Shown: positions 54,367 through 62,816 of the stretch, one piece after another
Numbering within the stretch: position 1 is the stretch's first letter
Layout of the letters: every line of letters begins with the position of its first letter
Assembly: GCA_037968815.1 (NCBI GenBank)
Contig: JBBKWF010000002.1
Span: forward strand, 283,349 to 347,348
DNA: 64,000 nucleotides
Source: Pseudopedobacter sp037968815
GTDB taxonomy: Bacteria; Bacteroidota; Bacteroidia; Sphingobacteriales; Sphingobacteriaceae
Direction of reading: 5' to 3'
Made by a program: the position numbers and the translations under genes
The notes under the pieces: model-generated
The model's database searches: none
What the model was told of the DNA's origin: nothing
The model's input: only the letters and a program-made list of their open reading frames with translations

Positions 54367-54374
54367 CAAATATA
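54367..54374 (-). promoter_or_regulatory. Predicted -7 element of the susC unit
   Basis: On the minus strand this reads TATATTTG, an exact TAnnTTTG match, giving a leader of about 95 bases before the susC ATG. No TTG at the normal -33 spacing was found, which would suit an activator-dependent promoter. Confidence 0.5.
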
Positions 54375-54438
54375 CGGAATCAATGAGGGGTACTATAAAT
54401 TTTCTATTGCACAAAACTACAACATTTAAAAAAAATCG

Positions 54439-54446
54439 CCCCTACA
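54439..54446 (-). promoter_or_regulatory. Candidate regulator-binding site upstream of susC
   Basis: On the susC coding strand this reads TGTAGGGG followed by CGATTTTTTTT. Nearly the same block (TGTAGGGGTTGATTTTTTTT) precedes the T9SS gene at 58427. It lies about 65 bases upstream of the susC -7 element, a typical activator position. The assignment rests on comparison of two sites only. Confidence 0.35.
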
Positions 54447-55062
54447 ATAGTACAACAAAACCGTATTTATCGCACTTATAATAGTTTTTAAGCTTTATTT
54501 TGTTCAATGCGGTTTTTAAGAGGAAATTGGATTTCTGTCGCTGTAAAGGATGAGGTTTTAACAATGAACTATATAAAATCATAAGTTTTTTATTTGATTT
54601 TAGGGAAGTTTAGTTTGTTTGAACGTCTGTTTTTTAATGTAACTTCACTTTATCTAATTAGTATCTCATTTAGAATCAGGTTTTATTTGAAATAACTTCG
54701 TTTCTTTTCAAGCACTTGCACAGGTGTTTATTTTTTATCATTAAACAAGTACAGAAACTTTATGATTTTTAATTGTTGTAGCATAGTTTATTTTATCAAT
54801 TATCTCTACCATGTTTCTATCAATAATTATAGGGTCTAATTTTTATGTGTTATATTATTGATAATAAGTTGATTATGATCGTGATGTTTTTTGACAGTAA
54901 AAACTTTCCATTTGGGAGTGAAAGGTTTTAGAAAAATAGAGTTACAACAGTTTTTTAAAAAGTGCGTTTTAAACCATACTCCTTTTATTTTAATTTGCCA
55001 CATTAATTAATATTCACTTTCTTTATAAGAACCAATATGAAATTTTAATCGTTAATCTATAG

Positions 55063-57963
55063 ATGAAATACTTCTACTCGCTTCTACTAACGGTATTTTG
55101 CTTGCTATCCTATGCACAAAACCCAATTGGGATTCCACAAATAACTACCTATGAAAGTGTAGATTATAAAGGAGGATCTCAAAACTGGGATATCGACCAA
55201 GACAAGAATGGAATATTGTATTTTGCCAATAACGAAGGACTTTTAACATTTGATGGTCGCCATTGGAAGCTATATCCTTTACCACATAACACCATTGTTA
55301 GATCTGTAAAAATAGCAGAAGACGGTAAAATATATGTTGGAGCACAAGATGAAATTGGTTATTTCTTTCCTGATAAATCTGGTGTATTAAAATTTCACTC
55401 TCTTCAGGATCAAATCCCTGAAAAAGACCGTCATTTTTCTGATATATGGAATATAGCCATAACAAGTGATGGCGTGTTTTATAGAACTACCGATAGAATT
55501 TTCCATTTTAAGACCGACGGTGTTAAAGTTTATAAGCCAAGTCATTTGTGGGAATATATGGGAGAAAATGATGGGAAGCTTTATGCACATGATAGCGGTA
55601 AGGGACTTCTGGTATTCAATAATGGAAACTGGGATGTTTTAGCCCCTCAAAGCCATTTTTTACAAGATATTATTACTTCGGTGCTTGACTATTCAAAAGA
55701 TACATTATTAGTAAGCACATTGAAAAATGGACTTTATTTGATGGGGTCCAACTTTTTCTTGAAAAAACAAACACGGTACGATGAGGTTTTTAAAAGAGAC
55801 CGTATTTATAACCTTATTAAGGTAAACCCACATTGGTACGCTATTGCTACTTATTCTGGCGGTTGTTATATTATCGATAAAAGTGGAAACATTATACAAC
55901 AATTTTCTTCAAAAGAAGGGCTATATAAAGATAACGTTCGACGTATTTTTTTAGATAGGAATAAGAATTTATGGCTCGGATTAAATGAAGGTATCAACCT
56001 TATTGCTTTTGATAACGCCGTTAAATACATTTATCCCGATAGAGATAAGCAAATAAGTAGTTACGCTACATTAATACATGATAAAACACTTTATATTGGT
56101 ACCACAAACGGTGTTTTTTCAAATGATTTGTCGGGTACGGGTTCAGATTTAAGCTATGCTAAGCAAAATTTTAAAGTAGTAAGTAATAGCAGTGGACAAA
56201 TTTGGAGTTTAAGAGAGCTTAATGGTCAGGTACTTGCTGGAACAGAGGACGGAGCCTTAAAGGTGGAGAAAAACAACGGAAAATTAATTTATAATGGCAT
56301 AGGAACATGGTTGTTTGAGCCTTTTGCCCCTATTTCTGGGTTTTCTACTGATATAATAGCGGGTACTTATCGCGGTTTACAATTGTTGTCTTTTAATAAC
56401 AGTAACTTTTCAAACGAAGGAAGTATTAATGGTATTGAAGAGGCGTTGCGTTTCGTTGTTTTTAAAGATAATGCAATATGGGCATCTCACCCTTACAGAG
56501 GTATTTATAGATTTAAACTTTCAACTGATAAAAAGCGTATTGTTAAAACTGAAATTTTTACAGAGAAAAATGGACTTCCATCATCTTTAGGGAATTATAT
56601 CACAAAAATTAAAAACCGAATATTTGTAGCTTCACTCAACGGTATATTCGAGTTTGACGCTAATACCCAAAAATTTAAAAAATCTGAATGGCTCAACTCA
56701 ATAATGAAAAACAAAGTCTATCATTATTTAAAAGAAGATAAGTTTGGCAATATTTGGTTTATTAGTAATAAAAAAGTTGGCGTAGTTGATTTTAGAAGTA
56801 AAAATAAATCAGGCTATACAATAGTTGATTTTCCAGAGTTAAACTCGCAAGTTGTGGCTGGCTTTGAAAACATATATCCTTATGATAATGAGAATGTTTT
56901 TATTGGAGCCACTAAAGGACTTATACATATTAATTATAAGCAATACACTCAAAATATAAAACCTATTCGTGTAACTCTTTCTTCTGTACAGGTATCGGGT
57001 AAAAGTAAAATAGATAGTGCCATTTATGGAGGATACTTTGTAAGTAAAGGTGAAATTGAACAGAAACAGAATGTTGATAGTAGCATTGAGTTAGATAAAG
57101 AGTTAAACTCTTTACACTTTGAGTACTCCTCAACACTTTATGAGCAACAAAACAATATCGAATTTAGCTTTCAACTAATAGGCTTTGATAAAGCATGGTC
57201 AGAGTGGAGTTCGAAGAGTGAAAAAGATTATACCAACCTTCCTCATGGCGAATATACTTTTAAGGTAAAGGCCAGAAATAATTTGGGTAATGAGTCCGAG
57301 CCTGTTCTGTTTAGCTTTACAATAACACCTGCTTGGTATGAAACCGTATGGATTTTTATATTTTACTTTTTATGCCTTTGCGGTATTATTTACTTAATTA
57401 TACGTAGGCAAAAGCAAAAATACCAAAAGCAACAAGAGTTTTTGAAATTAGAGCATCAGCGCCAAATAGAGCATAACGAAAAAGAAATAGTGAAGTTGAG
57501 GAACGAAAACCTAGAAGCGGAAGTTAATTTTAAAAACAAAGAGCTAGCTACAACCAGTATGCACCTTGTACAAAAAAGTAAGCTTTTGTCAAAAATTAAA
57601 ACAGAATTAATGCCTCTGGTTAAACTTGATAGTTCAAAAGAGCAACCAGACGATTTAAAGAAAGTGATCAAACTTTTAAACGAAGCAGAAAAAGGGGATG
57701 AAGATTGGGAGCATTTTTCTATACATTTTGATCAAGTACACTCAAACTTCTTAGCTAAACTTAAAGAAAAAGTACCTGCCCTAAGTTCTAATGATTTAAA
57801 GTTATGTGCTTATTTAAAAATGAATTTAACATCAAAAGAAATTGCACAATTAATAAGTATTACCGTAAGAGCGGTTGAGGTAAGTCGTTACAGGTTGCGG
57901 AAAAAATTAAATATACCTTCAGAAACTAACTTGTTTGACTATCTGATAGAAATTACTAGCTAA
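55063..57963 (+). CDS. Membrane-bound sensor-regulator: beta-propeller, Y_Y_Y and LuxR-type HTH, no kinase
   Basis: A 966-residue protein. Signal peptide (ending SYAQ), a large periplasmic propeller with Reg_prop-like repeats (for example NIWFISNKKVGVVDF and KNLWLGLNEGINLIAF), a Y_Y_Y domain (~696-759; LPHGEYTFKVKARNN), one transmembrane helix (~762-782), a cytoplasmic coiled coil (~785-840), and a C-terminal helix-turn-helix (~904-951; SKEIAQLISITVRAVEVSRYR). No histidine kinase or receiver domain is present, so it differs from hybrid two-component systems and should act as a one-component regulator. Divergence from susC suggests it controls this PUL. Confidence 0.88.
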   Translation: MKYFYSLLLTVFCLLSYAQNPIGIPQITTYESVDYKGGSQNWDIDQDKNGILYFANNEGLLTFDGRHWKLYPLPHNTIVRSVKIAEDGKIYVGAQDEIGYFFPDKSGVLKFHSLQDQIPEKDRHFSDIWNIAITSDGVFYRTTDRIFHFKTDGVKVYKPSHLWEYMGENDGKLYAHDSGKGLLVFNNGNWDVLAPQSHFLQDIITSVLDYSKDTLLVSTLKNGLYLMGSNFFLKKQTRYDEVFKRDRIYNLIKVNPHWYAIATYSGGCYIIDKSGNIIQQFSSKEGLYKDNVRRIFLDRNKNLWLGLNEGINLIAFDNAVKYIYPDRDKQISSYATLIHDKTLYIGTTNGVFSNDLSGTGSDLSYAKQNFKVVSNSSGQIWSLRELNGQVLAGTEDGALKVEKNNGKLIYNGIGTWLFEPFAPISGFSTDIIAGTYRGLQLLSFNNSNFSNEGSINGIEEALRFVVFKDNAIWASHPYRGIYRFKLSTDKKRIVKTEIFTEKNGLPSSLGNYITKIKNRIFVASLNGIFEFDANTQKFKKSEWLNSIMKNKVYHYLKEDKFGNIWFISNKKVGVVDFRSKNKSGYTIVDFPELNSQVVAGFENIYPYDNENVFIGATKGLIHINYKQYTQNIKPIRVTLSSVQVSGKSKIDSAIYGGYFVSKGEIEQKQNVDSSIELDKELNSLHFEYSSTLYEQQNNIEFSFQLIGFDKAWSEWSSKSEKDYTNLPHGEYTFKVKARNNLGNESEPVLFSFTITPAWYETVWIFIFYFLCLCGIIYLIIRRQKQKYQKQQEFLKLEHQRQIEHNEKEIVKLRNENLEAEVNFKNKELATTSMHLVQKSKLLSKIKTELMPLVKLDSSKEQPDDLKKVIKLLNEAEKGDEDWEHFSIHFDQVHSNFLAKLKEKVPALSSNDLKLCAYLKMNLTSKEIAQLISITVRAVEVSRYRLRKKLNIPSETNLFDYLIEITS

Positions 57964-58426
57964 CTAAATAATGTAAACTATCAGAGTAAAGCATTTCGAA
58001 CGTGATTAAGAAGTTTATTTACGAATGCTGTCTCGCTTACCATCAATAGGAGACTCGGATTTTCCTTTCACAAGCTCGGTATTTTAACTTTTGCTCAAAA
58101 CGGAGTTTTTTTCTTGTTTTTGCTCCGTTATATTATGGTCCGCAGCTAGGAAGTGGCTAAAAAACAAAGATTTGCCATGAATTTATAACCCACCTATCAA
58201 TAGTCACAAATCTAGCTCTAAAAGCAAAAAAGTCAATAATTATTCAAAAATGTAGTATTAAAGTAGTACCCCATAAGCTCTTTAAGTACACCTATGAAGT
58301 AGTAATGTAGGGGTTGATTTTTTTTTACATACTAGTTAAGCCCTTATATTAGAGTTAATTATAAACAGCAGGGTTGTGCTTGGCGATCTCAAAACCAAAA
58401 CAATACTGCATTAAAAATTAAACTTT
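57964..58426. other. Spacer between the regulator and the T9SS gene
   Basis: No gene was supported in these 463 bases. AACGGAG and CTCCGTT inverted arms flank a T-rich stretch at about 58098-58128, possibly a terminator for the regulator. The right part holds TAGTACCCC (58264-58272) and TGTAGGGG (58306-58313) upstream of the next gene. Short open stretches on the minus strand at about 57985-58060 could be remains of a lost gene, but none is identifiable. Confidence 0.5.
58306..58313 (+). promoter_or_regulatory. Candidate regulator-binding site upstream of the T9SS gene
   Basis: TGTAGGGG followed by TTGATTTTTTTTT, 114 bases before the ATG at 58427; it matches the susC upstream block with a one-base indel. 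TAGTACCCC at 58264-58272 is also shared with the susC region but in the opposite order. No exact -7 element was found nearby. Confidence 0.35.
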
Positions 58427-60271
58427 ATGAAAAAAAATTACTTATCAATTCTTGGTGCATTAGGTTTTGCAACAAGTGTATTTGCGCAACCAACTACAGC
58501 GCCAACTGCTCCGCCGGCTAGAACTGCAGGTGATGTAATTTCTATTTATAGTGAGGCTTACACCACTAGTGCTCCAATATCAGTAATAAACCCAGGTTGG
58601 GGGCAAGCGGGGTCCGCAGTAGAAGAAACTATAGCCACTAATAAGGTTGTAAAAATGGCAAACTTAAATTACCAAGGCTTTGAGTTTGGTACTGTCCTTA
58701 ATGTTTCAAGTATGGAAAAAGTGCATATTGATCTTTGGAGCTCAACCAGTACAGAAATGGACTTTTTTTTAATTGCCCAAGGTAGTGGCGAAAAAGCAAA
58801 GAGATTAACAATTGGTGCCGGGTGGAATAGTTACGAAATCTCGCTGGCAGATTACAGCACAGGAGCGGGTGCAATACCTTTAAGCGGAATTTGGCAATTT
58901 AAGTTTGTAGGAGTAACCCCTGCCACAGGTGGTACAATATATTATGATAATATATATTTCTACAAAAGTGCTTCAGTGCCAACCATAACTGGCTTTGCCG
59001 TTCCTGCAAAATTAATTACCGATGCAGATTTTACTATTACAGCACCAACTAGTAATAGCCCGGGAGCTTTTAGTTATACTAGTGGCAATACAAGCGTTGC
59101 AACTATTTCTGGTAATACCATTCATATCGTTGGTGCAGGAACCTCTACTATTACGGTAAATCAAGCCGCAAGCGGTAGCTTTGTTGCCGGTTCAGCTACG
59201 GCAAGTTTTGTGGTAAGTTACGCTCCACCAACTACAGCTCCAACAACTCCTCTAGTAAGAGTGGCCACAGATGTAATTTCTATTTATAGCGAAGCCTATA
59301 CTAATTTAGGAGGTCTTGATTTTAACCCGGGATGGGGTCAGGCTACCCAAAGAAGTGAAGAAACTTATGCTACGAATAAAGTACAACGATTGACAAATTT
59401 TAACTATCAAGGCATATTACTTGGTGCAGATGTTGATGTTTCGGGTATGCAAAGTCTACATGTTGATGTTTGGACCCCAGATTGTAACTCTTTGGGAGTA
59501 TCGCTTATTTATAAATTAATTGGTGGTGGTCAGGCTGAGAAAAAAGTCACATTAACCCCAACGCTTAACGGCTGGAACAGTTTCGATATCCCACTTACGG
59601 ATTATACTGCGCAAGGTGCAACTGTTAATTTGACTCAAGTTATTCAAATGAAGTTTGATACTCCAACTAGCGGAACATCAGTATATTATGATAATCTTTA
59701 TTTCTTCAAATCAGCCTTGCTACCGGTTTCTCTAACCAATTTCGATTCAAAACTTAAAGCAAATGAAGTTGCTTTATTATGGCAAACAGCTTCTGAGACA
59801 AATAATAAAGGTTTTGCAGTACAACGTAGCCAAGACGGAACCACTTGGCAACAAATTGGTTTTGTAAATGGTCAAAACAACTCTAGCACTATTAATAACT
59901 ATGCTTTTGCAGATAAAAACCCAGCGCAAGGAGTAAACTACTATCGTTTACTACAAGAAGATAACAATGGTAAACAAACTCCTTCTGATGTAAAATCGGT
60001 TAACTTCAGTGTTTCAGCTACAGAAAAACTAACAGCTTACCCTAACCCTGTTAGTGATAAACTGTTTGTTCAAATTGGCGCAGTAAGCAGTGATAACGCT
60101 ACTGTTTCTTTAGTAGATTTAAAAGGTAATGTTGTTAAATCAATAGCTATAGATTCCTCAAATTCAAATAGTACAATTGGTATTACAGTTCAAAGTTTAC
60201 AAAACGGGCTATACTTTTTAGTATTAAAAGATGGTACAGCTGTAAATTCAACCAAAATTATTGTTAAATAA
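58427..60271 (+). CDS. T9SS-exported protein with two repeated carbohydrate-binding-like modules
   Basis: A 614-residue secreted protein. After the signal peptide (ending VFAQ) two similar ~160-residue modules occur (~22-187 and ~268-430), each opening with TTAPT(A/T)P and DVISIYSEAYT and closing with YYDN(I/L)YF(Y/F)KS. They are joined by a Ser/Thr-rich Ig-like segment. A linker (LTNFDSKLKANEVALLWQTAS) and a T9SS sorting domain (~535-614; YPNPVSDKLFVQIG) follow. No catalytic residues are apparent. The modules look like jelly-roll glycan binders; similar units accompany laminarinases in marine Bacteroidota. Shared upstream motifs tie it to the PUL. A perfect terminator follows. Confidence 0.78.
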   Translation: MKKNYLSILGALGFATSVFAQPTTAPTAPPARTAGDVISIYSEAYTTSAPISVINPGWGQAGSAVEETIATNKVVKMANLNYQGFEFGTVLNVSSMEKVHIDLWSSTSTEMDFFLIAQGSGEKAKRLTIGAGWNSYEISLADYSTGAGAIPLSGIWQFKFVGVTPATGGTIYYDNIYFYKSASVPTITGFAVPAKLITDADFTITAPTSNSPGAFSYTSGNTSVATISGNTIHIVGAGTSTITVNQAASGSFVAGSATASFVVSYAPPTTAPTTPLVRVATDVISIYSEAYTNLGGLDFNPGWGQATQRSEETYATNKVQRLTNFNYQGILLGADVDVSGMQSLHVDVWTPDCNSLGVSLIYKLIGGGQAEKKVTLTPTLNGWNSFDIPLTDYTAQGATVNLTQVIQMKFDTPTSGTSVYYDNLYFFKSALLPVSLTNFDSKLKANEVALLWQTASETNNKGFAVQRSQDGTTWQQIGFVNGQNNSSTINNYAFADKNPAQGVNYYRLLQEDNNGKQTPSDVKSVNFSVSATEKLTAYPNPVSDKLFVQIGAVSSDNATVSLVDLKGNVVKSIAIDSSNSNSTIGITVQSLQNGLYFLVLKDGTAVNSTKIIVK

Positions 60272-60333
60272 TAATTTATTTACGCCATAAAACGCCCTAT
60301 TGTATTATTCTAAATGATGTAATGCGAAGACCT

Positions 60334-60370
60334 AAAGCCTACAAAGTTTTAAAACTTTGTAGGCTTTTTT
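60334..60370 (+). terminator. Terminator after the T9SS gene
   Basis: A perfect 34-base palindrome (17-base arms at 60334-60350 and 60351-60367) followed by T residues; it marks the right edge of the PUL. Confidence 0.9.
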
Positions 60371-60457
60371 AGTTGAGCACTGTTTTTATTCTTTATAAAT
60401 GTATGTTACTCCAAGTAGTTTTCAGTAACTTTTCGCAAAAAAAACCGTTTATAAGCT

Positions 60458-61126
60458 ATGATTTTATCATTCGCAAAAATCTTATTAGTTAGTGTTTTGT
60501 TGCCATTTACAGAGGGCGGGCACCCCATTTTTAGTAACAACGGAGAAACATTAAGTCAGTTTTTAGCGTCCAATATGATTTACCCATCCTATGCAAAACA
60601 AAACTGTATCCAAGGCACTATAAAAGTATCTTTTCATCTCAATAAACAAGGCGGACTGTCGAATGCAAAAATCAAAAAAGGTTTCGGTGTTGGTTTAAAT
60701 GAGGAGGCCATAAGACTTATTAAACTTACCGCCCACAAATGGAGTATTCCTAAGAATCATAAAGAAAGCACTGAAATCATTATCCCGATAAAGTTTGCAC
60801 TTCAAAACTACAATTGCGAAAGCTTATCTAAACAGTCAATACAGAAAGCAGTTAGCTTATATCAAACCCGTACAATATTAGAGAACGTGGTAACTTCTTA
60901 TTATAAAAACAGAACAGAAGGTAACACTAACACAAAAAGTGAGCAACAGATTAATCAGTTTAAAGCCGATTTAGGCTTTAATCAAGAGTTAGTTGACGAA
61001 AAGCTTACTGATGCAAAGCAGATGTTGAAACAAGGAGATAAAGAAAGTGCTTGCGAGATATTAAACTTTATAAGAAATATTGGTTTCCCAGATGCCGACA
61101 AATTGATTGCAGAAAACTGTAAATAA
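60458..61126 (+). CDS. Exported TonB C-terminal-domain protein
   Basis: A 222-residue protein with a short N-terminal hydrophobic segment (likely signal peptide) and a TonB_C domain at about residues 35-117 (IYPSYAKQNCIQGTIKVSFHLNKQG, with gaps, and GLNEEAIRLIK). The second half (~118-222) is charged, helical and unassigned. It lacks the Pro/Lys-rich linker and clear membrane anchor of a true energy transducer, so it may be a TonB-like periplasmic protein of other function. It is 14 bases before the next gene. Confidence 0.7.
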   Translation: MILSFAKILLVSVLLPFTEGGHPIFSNNGETLSQFLASNMIYPSYAKQNCIQGTIKVSFHLNKQGGLSNAKIKKGFGVGLNEEAIRLIKLTAHKWSIPKNHKESTEIIIPIKFALQNYNCESLSKQSIQKAVSLYQTRTILENVVTSYYKNRTEGNTNTKSEQQINQFKADLGFNQELVDEKLTDAKQMLKQGDKESACEILNFIRNIGFPDADKLIAENCK

Positions 61127-61140
61127 ACTATATTAGCAAC

Positions 61141-61527
61141 ATGAAATGGACACTTCGTTTTTTTGCTTTTTTAGATATATTGTCTTTTTTCTTGATGTTT
61201 AACCAAGGTGTATTGCAGTTGCAATCTCTTTTCACAAGTGAATCCTTTACAATAAACGAAATTTTTTCAAGGTTTATGTTTCTTGCAGTGTGGCTGAGCT
61301 TGCCGGTAAGTGCTGTATTGTTGTCTATTCCAAAAAAGGCAGGTATAATAGTTTATTACTGCCAAATCATTCCTCGCTTTATTTTTATAGTTTTTTCTTT
61401 CGGCTTTATCTCTTTGGTAAGTTATGTTATAAGTGTACCAAACCTCGAAAACATTTTGATGCCTATTATAATTTTTGCCGAAATGTTGAGGGTATATCGC
61501 AGTTATCAGTTACAGAGCAAGCTTTAA
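61141..61527 (+). CDS. Small four-helix membrane protein, unknown
   Basis: A 128-residue protein with about four hydrophobic helices (roughly residues 5-27, 44-65, 70-95, 98-118) and a basic C-terminus (RVYRSYQLQSKL). No family was recognised. It starts 14 bases after the TonB_C-domain gene and is probably co-transcribed with it. An overlapping open frame in another phase (61290-61550) is a shadow. Confidence 0.65.
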   Translation: MKWTLRFFAFLDILSFFLMFNQGVLQLQSLFTSESFTINEIFSRFMFLAVWLSLPVSAVLLSIPKKAGIIVYYCQIIPRFIFIVFSFGFISLVSYVISVPNLENILMPIIIFAEMLRVYRSYQLQSKL

Positions 61528-61574
61528 ATCAATTAAGCTATAAATATTAGGAGAAGAAGCTTAATAATTAAAAT

Positions 61575-61598
61575 TACCACGGGCTTCAGCCCATGGTA
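61575..61598. repeat. Hairpin repeat and possible terminator
   Basis: TACCACGGGCT (61575-61585) and AGCCCATGGTA (61588-61598) pair with a single mismatch that would be G-U on one strand. The type TACCACGGGCT-TC-AGCCC is a REP-like unit. It lies between two convergent genes, so it may terminate the barrel gene on the minus strand. Confidence 0.55.
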
Positions 61599-61692
61599 AA
61601 AAATATTTCAGAAGTTTCGGCTGTAGTCTAATGTCTCTTAACCCGCACAATTAACCCAGTCCAGCTTTATAATCATCAACAACCGTACTAGG

Positions 61693-62589
61693 TTAGTTGG
61701 TTAATGACCTGTAAATAAAGTTATAGGTAAGCCCCGCCGAGCCATAATAAGATTTCGCAACATTTCTTCCATCAACAATTGCCCCGCCAGCAACGCTTAA
61801 GCCAAGGTTTCCATCAATAGGGGCATAAATACTACCACCAACTTTTGTGTAATTAACTTTTGTAGCCGGAAAAAAGTTAGTGAAACCCGGTCTTAAGATA
61901 TCAACTCCGCCACTAGATGTTTGGTTTCCCACCTGTCCAGATATATAAAAACGTGATGTTGCCAAACCTATTTTTAGTTCGCTTAAAAGGGCATTCGGTA
62001 CTTCGGTAGTCCTTAAGCTATAACCAACTTGACCAGTTATAAAAAAACCACGTTCGTCTTTAAAATGAGCTAGCAAAAACCCATTATAAGTGGTCGCTTG
62101 GTTTCCTATAGAAATAATAGACTGCAAAGTTGATTCAACACTATAATTACTTAAAGGAGTGGTAAAGCCAGCACCAGCTTGTAAGGCTACATTTCCTTTC
62201 TTAGCAAATTGATATTTTGCAAATGCAGAAATATCTTGTATCCCTTCTTGCGAATTGCTGTAGCCTAAGCCGTCTAAAACATCCTGATTAGCAGAACCAA
62301 AAGTTTGTACAAAAGGAACATTTACAACTACATCTAATTTATCTGATATACCGTAAACGCCATAGATATTAAAGCTATTAACAGATACCTCTTTGAAAAC
62401 CGGAATTTCGTCAATCTGTTCTGGGTACAAAAAAGCACCTTTATAGTGTTCGTGTGTGGTCGAAAAGGTAACCCCTCCTCCGTTCTTTCCCTGCATAAAT
62501 CCGCTAAAAGGACTTTGCGAAAAGGAATTGATGGCGATGCCAAATAAAAGACAAGTGCTTAAAATTGCTGATTTGGTAAGTATTTTCAT
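61693..62589 (-). CDS. Outer-membrane beta-barrel protein of unknown function
   Basis: A 298-residue exported protein (signal peptide MKILTKSAILSTCLLFGIA, ending SFSQ) made of alternating beta strands such as NIYGVYGISDKLDVVVNVPF and FITGQVGYSLRTTEV. It ends FIYRSLTN. The pattern fits a 12- to 14-strand outer-membrane barrel. The ATG at 62589 was preferred over a TTG at 62625, which adds 12 residues before the signal peptide. It is alone on the minus strand between the small membrane protein and the fasciclin gene. Confidence 0.75.
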   Translation of the reverse strand: MKILTKSAILSTCLLFGIAINSFSQSPFSGFMQGKNGGGVTFSTTHEHYKGAFLYPEQIDEIPVFKEVSVNSFNIYGVYGISDKLDVVVNVPFVQTFGSANQDVLDGLGYSNSQEGIQDISAFAKYQFAKKGNVALQAGAGFTTPLSNYSVESTLQSIISIGNQATTYNGFLLAHFKDERGFFITGQVGYSLRTTEVPNALLSELKIGLATSRFYISGQVGNQTSSGGVDILRPGFTNFFPATKVNYTKVGGSIYAPIDGNLGLSVAGGAIVDGRNVAKSYYGSAGLTYNFIYRSLTN

Positions 62590-62816
62590 TTTATTTTTTT
62601 GTGGTTTTATATTAAATTTTTGCAATCAGATTTTTTGTTTCAATGTATGTTTGTAATATTACATTGTTTTGTGTAGAAATACGAAATAATTTATCCAACG
62701 GTTCTAATTTTTTACGAAAGTAAAAACTTAATAGCAATCTTGTACGTATGTTATCGGAAAAGCAACCGTTTTTTAAGTAAAACAAAAAACTGAATAAAAG
62801 TATTTATCCTTATAGA

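Larger units (their letters stand above)
54268..55062. other. Long AT-rich divergent control region between susC and the regulator
   Basis: No gene was supported in these 795 bases. It holds a -7 element for susC (54367-54374, minus strand), a CCCCTACA site (54439-54446), GGGGTACTA (54387-54395) and ACTACAACA/TACAACAAAACC blocks upstream of it. Toward the regulator only a partial TAATTTG element at 54991-54997 was noticed. The middle (about 54500-54950) shows nothing recognisable. Confidence 0.6.

Noticed and set aside
55063..57963. Hybrid two-component system sensor kinase
   Set aside because: The sensor half looks similar, but no H-box, ATP-binding or receiver motifs exist between the membrane helix and the HTH.
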